A DNA stretch of 12,835 nt from Paraglomus occultum (Eukaryota > Glomeromycota > Glomeromycetes > Paraglomerales > Paraglomeraceae). Location of the stretch: assembly GCA_910592205.1 (NCBI GenBank), contig CAJVPJ010001053.1:1-12835 (forward strand), read 5' to 3'. Position 1 is the first letter of the stretch. Each line of letters starts with the position of its first letter. Shown here piece by piece: positions 9,296 to 12,835 of the stretch. The translations under genes and the position numbers were made by a program. Under the pieces are notes generated by a model. It was not told the origin of the DNA. It saw nothing but the letters and a program-made list of their open reading frames with translations, and searched no databases.

Positions 9296-9440
9296 TAGTT
9301 GAAGTCAAATAGTAATACTAATAGCCACATATTAATATACATAATACAGGCAAACAGCTATGAAGGCAACTTATACCAGAAAGCATTTATAAGTCCACAA
9401 ACATTAATACAAAAGTCATATTTAGGTTACATATACTGTA
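9296..9440. other. Spacer between the MITE and the Tc1-like remnant
   Basis: AT-rich, CpG-free DNA with no open frame. It ends in CATATACTG followed by TA and the CAGTATGAC end of the next element. That forms the 12-bp palindrome TACTGTACAGTA at 9434-9445, which could be a junction of two element ends. Confidence 0.4.
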
Positions 9441-10255
9441 CAGTATGACTTGCCCTCCATAATTTCGTAATATCTCAGCAACTGCCAATGCAAATTATCT
9501 CATCAGCTCGTTTAAGTCTGTAAAACTTGCCAATTTAATTCATCCACACCTTTCTCAATAATAGTAATTGCTTCACATTGGTTTTATTAAATTTTTATAA
9601 TAGCATTTGTAATAATATTATTATCCCATAAAGTACCATAAGCCTTCAAGATTTTTGGTTACTATTACTCATTTCTCTATATTTCTCTTAACAATATCCA
9701 TAAATTTTTTATGGGGTTGAGGTCTGGATTATTAGACGGCCAGTCAATGACCTCAGAAATGTTTGCTCACAGGAATTCTGAAGCAACGCAACTAGTGTGC
9801 TAGGATTGTTGTCTGCTGGAAGCACCAGACATGTCCTAGCGTTTGTTGAATCCCAATGTTCGTGTTGATATAGTAATAGTGGGAATATTGGCCAATAGCA
9901 ACAGTTGTATTTCCAGTAATCTTTATTAGGCCAGTCACTTCCATCAATGCTGTCAGTTTCCTTAAGTTTTTAATGTAATATTTGACAGTCCAGAGTGGAA
10001 TGTTTGTGATAGTTATTTGGAAGATTGTTCCAGAAATGCAAGATGATGACTTTTCAGGATGAGGTTTTTATTTTGTAAAGGCATTTTAAGAATGATTTAT
10101 GAAGTATTTTAACAACAAATCAATTCAAGGCGAGATATGCTAAACAGTGTGCTAGAAGGTCATATTTACGATCAATTTTTGTTTACGCAGCATCTGTTAA
10201 ATTTGGAGGCTATGTGTTACACGTATATAGAGGGCAAGTTTTTCTTTCTATACTG
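9441..10255 (-). mobile_element. Internally deleted Tc1/mariner-like transposon
   Basis: The left end, CAGTATGACTTGCCCTCCAT at 9441-9460, follows a TA. The inverse is found near 10228-10255, where the reverse complement reads CAGTAT, an extra ten or so bases, then ACTTGCCCTC and ATA. The right TA is not intact (TGTA follows). The element spans about 815 bp, roughly half of what I know as a usual full-length Tc1-like element. Its transposase is broken (see the pseudogene entry), so it is immobile unless mobilised in trans. Confidence 0.7.
9500..10070 (-). pseudogene. Tc1-like transposase remnant (HTH part plus DDE C-terminal part)
   Basis: On the minus strand a 90-codon frame without ATG (about 10070-9792) carries a helix-turn-helix-like part, including NIPLWTVKYYIKNL and then ITGNTTVAIGQY, as in Tc1/Tc3 DNA-binding domains. 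In other frames further on come the DNNP piece (about 9795-9813), which I take as the second catalytic Asp region. The hallmark DWPSNNPDLNP is at 9745-9713, followed by IKNLW. After stops comes a typical C-terminal piece, YGTLWDNNIITNAII. The stretch between the HTH and DNNP, which should hold the first catalytic Asp, is missing. Frameshifts and stops show that it is dead. Confidence 0.82.
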
Positions 10256-10686
10256 TGTATTCGTCTTTTCCTAAGCAGACTACATTGGCATGGTTGTGCG
10301 ATCAAACTGACAGATCTCAAAATAAAAAAATAATAATGGATGCTCGTAACAATCAATCTTTTCATACCAAGCCTGTCAATTTGACAATATTAACTGATAC
10401 TTGTCATCGAACCGATAGTCGATTATAATTAGTTCAGCTTGTAGACGATTAGTCACTATTATCATTACAATATTTACGTCATAATTTATTGCCTATCTAT
10501 AAACCGCTTGTAAAGAAGCTATACAACCTCCTCTTCGAAATACATTGATCAATACTATGAGATAACTAATGTATGACGACAACCTTCATTTACATCCTAG
10601 AAAAAGAAAAAGAAAGATAAGAAACGGTGACGGTTAAGAATTGTTGCAACAAATGAATAATACATTATTATAACTGATGCAATTAT
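10256..10686. other. Intergenic DNA, no gene seen
   Basis: AT-rich with no long frame. It lies between the transposon remnant and the 3' end of the minus-strand Sel1 gene, so the right end presumably contains that gene's 3' untranslated region. An A/G-rich run (AAAAAGAAAAAGAAAG) is near 10600-10616. Confidence 0.5.
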
Positions 10687-11304
10687 TTACCATTTCGCCA
10701 TTATCTTGGAATATTCATCCGACCGTATACGGGCTTGTACGTTCCCCTTATCGGCGGCAACGTTGTACCATTGTAGCGCCTTTTCAATGTACAGCTCGGC
10801 CACCTTTAAATTCGCATCCACGTATCCTCCTTCAGCTGCTCGTTTATATAACTTAGTTGCATCTCGCTTATTCTCCTCTACTGCAGCTCCGATTTCATTA
10901 AGCTCTCCCAACACATAGTATCCATATGGCACACCACCATCGGCCGCCTTTTTAGCATATTCTAACGCACGCTTTGCATCATCTTCTCCATCGCCCTTCT
11001 CTCTATAATAACGCGCCAACTCACAATCTCCATATACGTCTCCAGATTGACTAGCTTTCTCATACAGTTCAACTGCTTTTGCAGTACTTTGGGATGTACC
11101 ATATCCATGTTTATACAATGTAGCTAATGCTATTTCCCGATGTTCAAGTGACGGATGAGTCGAGATGAGATTAAAGTAAGCAACGTCGTCTTGGCGTTGG
11201 TCATTGTACCATTCTTCAACATCACGATCAATTGTATCGCATGATTTGTGAAAGCGAGCAATAAGTAGTTCGACAAACTTCTTCGCTTCCTGGATATCTG
11301 CCAT
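10687..11304 (-). CDS. Sel1-repeat (SLR) protein, 205 aa, single exon
   Basis: An uninterrupted frame runs from ATG at 11304 to the stop at 10687. An N-terminal helical part without repeats (residues 1-55) is followed by Sel1-like repeats at about 57-91, 93-127 and 128-164. Each contains the alternating small-residue pattern, such as AVELYEKASQSGDVYG, RALEYAKKAADGGVPYG and TKLYKRAAEGGYVDA. The fourth repeat (165-192, ELYIEKALQWYNVAADKGN) lacks the usual loop of about ten residues between its two helices. Sel1 proteins serve as helical adaptors in signalling and protein quality control. The family is large in arbuscular-mycorrhizal fungi, often fused to kinases; here no kinase domain is attached. 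No signal peptide or membrane segment is seen, so a soluble adaptor is inferred. The partner is unknown. Confidence 0.88.
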   Translation of the reverse strand: MADIQEAKKFVELLIARFHKSCDTIDRDVEEWYNDQRQDDVAYFNLISTHPSLEHREIALATLYKHGYGTSQSTAKAVELYEKASQSGDVYGDCELARYYREKGDGEDDAKRALEYAKKAADGGVPYGYYVLGELNEIGAAVEENKRDATKLYKRAAEGGYVDANLKVAELYIEKALQWYNVAADKGNVQARIRSDEYSKIMAKW

Positions 11305-12494
11305 TGTGATAACAAAACTATGGAACCTGTATCCGGATGGCGTTGATTGTTTTTGATTATTCTGGTCCCAGTAAAAAGATTACTTGCAAACATATCTCCG
11401 TTTTTATATGATTGCCCATCGTAACACCAGCACATCAAATACCGCGGGCTGTGTACGCCAATTCTGTACGCCTTTGTCCTTGCATGCGAACGAAACAAAG
11501 GGATTTCGGTTTCATCTCTATTCAGTCATTTTACTCGTAGGTATGTATATTCGAAACTTGTAGAGAAGTAGAACGATTGGAAGTAGGATACGGTAAGCGA
11601 TGTCTGGTGAGTTGAGTGTGCAACCAAGAAAATGCAATCATCATAAACCTTTGTTTCATCTTCACATTCAGTATTCAAAGAAAGATTTAGAATCTTAGGA
11701 ATACTGAAATTGGTCTATGACAACCGACATTTGCTGAATGTTAAAGCCATCGTATACAACTTTTGCTCACTAGATCAGGCACCATTATGTTGACAAACTC
11801 ACGAAAATTTGCCATAAGTTTATAATAAAGACAAACCAGACGCTACAGTCGTCACATTATTATTGTCTATGTAGATGTTCAACAACATTATATTAGAATG
11901 GGAAAAACCAATTTCCTACGCTTTCCTTACAGGCTTGAACATTGATATATGCCATGACTTTATCAGTTTTTTTTTGTAATATAGATGTGTAATTTACTAT
12001 TATTACTGCTATTACTATGACAGTAGATTTATCAATAATAATTCCTTGTGGGTGAGAGATTGCCCGGAAATAGAAACGGTCTCTTAGATTTTTTTTCAAA
12101 ATGAGGAATGTCTATTATGCTAGTAGAGAGTCTTACCATAGGTACATTTATCATTACTCAAACCAATACTAATTCATGTTTAAGATATGTCTAAGTTGCT
12201 TCATATTGCTCGCAATTAGAAACAAAAGACATGTTTATTTATGATAACCAGCATCCCAAATTAAAAATGCTGTCAAATTCATAAATTATTTTGTAAATAT
12301 AAATAGTACTGTCTACTAGAACAGGGACAACTAAGCCTTAGTTTGACGATTAGCGATGAAGAAAATAAAACATCGCTATTATTATACAATTTACATATTA
12401 CTGTCGAATGGGAGAGCGAACTCGTAGGGATTAACTATTCCCCCAATGGAGTAGCGCGCACACTAATGTCATTTGTCGGTTATTTATTATTGGA
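11305..12494. other. Intergenic region upstream of the Sel1 gene, no gene seen
   Basis: The part next to 11305 should contain the Sel1 promoter (minus strand). Remaining frames are short. A 45-codon plus frame ends at a TGA near 11790 (GILKLVYDNRHLLNVKAIVY) and a 68-codon minus frame lies at 12099-11893. Neither resembles a known family, and neither has supporting exons. A GTTCAAGCC box on the minus strand near 11929-11937 has no matching tRNA stem. Confidence 0.45.
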
Positions 12495-12659
12495 TTAGTT
12501 CAATGATCTACCGATTCGAAGTTGGGCAATGAGTATATGTCCAATCGATTCATCGAACTCTAGACAATTGGGACATCTCTTATGCAATGTCATGAGGTCC
12601 GCAGTTTTATTTGATTGTAAATTTTCCTCCCCTGACAATAAAACCTGACAGTCGTCCAT
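12495..12659 (-). CDS. Possible small protein or exon, 54 aa, unknown
   Basis: ATG at 12659 opens a 54-codon frame beginning MDDCQVLLSGEENLQ and containing CPNC and ESIGHILIAQLRIGR, ending at TAA 12495. The amino-acid mix looks protein-like with a polar start and a helical end. A stop lies shortly upstream in the same frame, so it is either a complete small gene or one exon. I do not recognise it. It diverges from the plus-strand start at 12795, with about 135 bp between them. Confidence 0.3.
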   Translation of the reverse strand: MDDCQVLLSGEENLQSNKTADLMTLHKRCPNCLEFDESIGHILIAQLRIGRSLN

Positions 12660-12794
12660 TGTCTGGTGATGGTGTGCAGTGTAACAATGCTATTACTATC
12701 AACTTTAGTTCAAACACATACTAATACAATTGTCCAGTGTACTAGTATTTTGGTTTTTTCCAACCTCTTCAACTTTTCGTTTCTTTCTTTCATT
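12660..12794. promoter_or_regulatory. Possible shared promoter between divergent starts
   Basis: The spacer separates two divergent ATGs. Its right half (about 12751-12794) is a pyrimidine-rich strand of T and C ending CTTTCTTTCATT directly before the plus ATG, a pattern common before fungal start codons. No specific factor site is identified. Confidence 0.25.
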
Positions 12795-12835
12795 ATGCCA
12801 ACCAATACTGACAGACCTACAACTCAACAGCACCA
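12795..12835 (+). CDS. Possible start of a gene cut by the window end
   Basis: ATG at 12795 begins MPTNTDRPTTQQH and runs open to the window edge. It follows a long pyrimidine tract, a good fungal start context. Only 13 codons are visible, so the product cannot be judged; the Thr/Gln-rich start suggests a disordered N-terminus. Confidence 0.3.
   Translation, partial: MPTNTDRPTTQQH

Noticed and set aside
8007-10255. A CRISPR array or prokaryotic mobile island in the repeat-rich block
   Set aside because: The repeats are irregular, there are no evenly spaced spacers, and intron-bearing eukaryotic genes surround the block.
11130-11498. 122-codon minus frame overlapping the Sel1 start
   Set aside because: Its overlap with the Sel1 gene is in a different frame, and the Sel1 frame carries clear repeat structure; the rest has unlikely composition.
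11929-11937. tRNA B-box-like GTTCAAGCC on the minus strand
   Set aside because: No matching T-stem, A box at the right distance or acceptor stem could be paired.
11893-12099. 68-codon minus frame with a hydrophobic middle
   Set aside because: The Ile/Val-rich stretch reflects AT-rich simple sequence (around 11995-12020); no homology is recognised and there are no neighbouring exons.

Overview
The window looks like nuclear DNA of a fungus, most likely an arbuscular-mycorrhizal (Glomeromycotina) or closely related early-diverging species. It has short GT-AG introns, AT-rich intergenic DNA with simple repeats, no operon-like packing and no bacterial signals. The two best genes carry hallmarks that I associate with the expanded signalling repertoires of these fungi. 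One is a tyrosine-kinase-like protein with a Cys-rich N-terminal knuckle and a conserved C-terminal tail. The other is a WNK-type kinase. A stand-alone Sel1-repeat protein lies further right. Species assignment is an inference; no rRNA or other marker is present.

Layout. 1-417: upstream region with a (TAA)12 microsatellite. 418-1877 (+): two-exon TKL-like kinase of 441 aa, in which the VAIK lysine is Arg and the HRD aspartate is Ser, so a predicted pseudokinase. 1878-4156: no confident intact gene. It holds a GC-richer stretch (about 1940-2180), an eroded coding-like frame with several stops and frame changes (2823-3490), and two long frames that overlap on opposite strands (3826-4292). 4157-6741 (+): a WNK kinase of about 549 aa in ten exons. 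Its first, tiny exon is a proposal; the other nine exons join in phase. 6742-8000: non-coding as far as I can see.

8007-10255 is transposon-type DNA. It contains a coding relic with a duplicated module, a CpG-poor block, a 198-bp MITE bounded by TA dinucleotides (9098-9295), and an internally deleted, frameshifted Tc1/mariner-like element (9441-10255). 10687-11304 (-): a 205-aa Sel1-repeat protein. 12495-12659 (-) and 12795-end (+): two weakly supported divergent coding starts at the right edge.

The genes do not form an obvious pathway cluster. Two kinase-fold proteins and a Sel1 scaffold lie in one 11-kb stretch, but the families are large in these fungi, so neighbourhood alone says little. 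The observations most worth following are the double active-site loss in the first kinase, the intron of the WNK gene that is a multiple of three and free of stops just before its glycine loop, the CpG-depleted transposon block, and the unidentified coding relics at 2823-3490 and 8007-8292.
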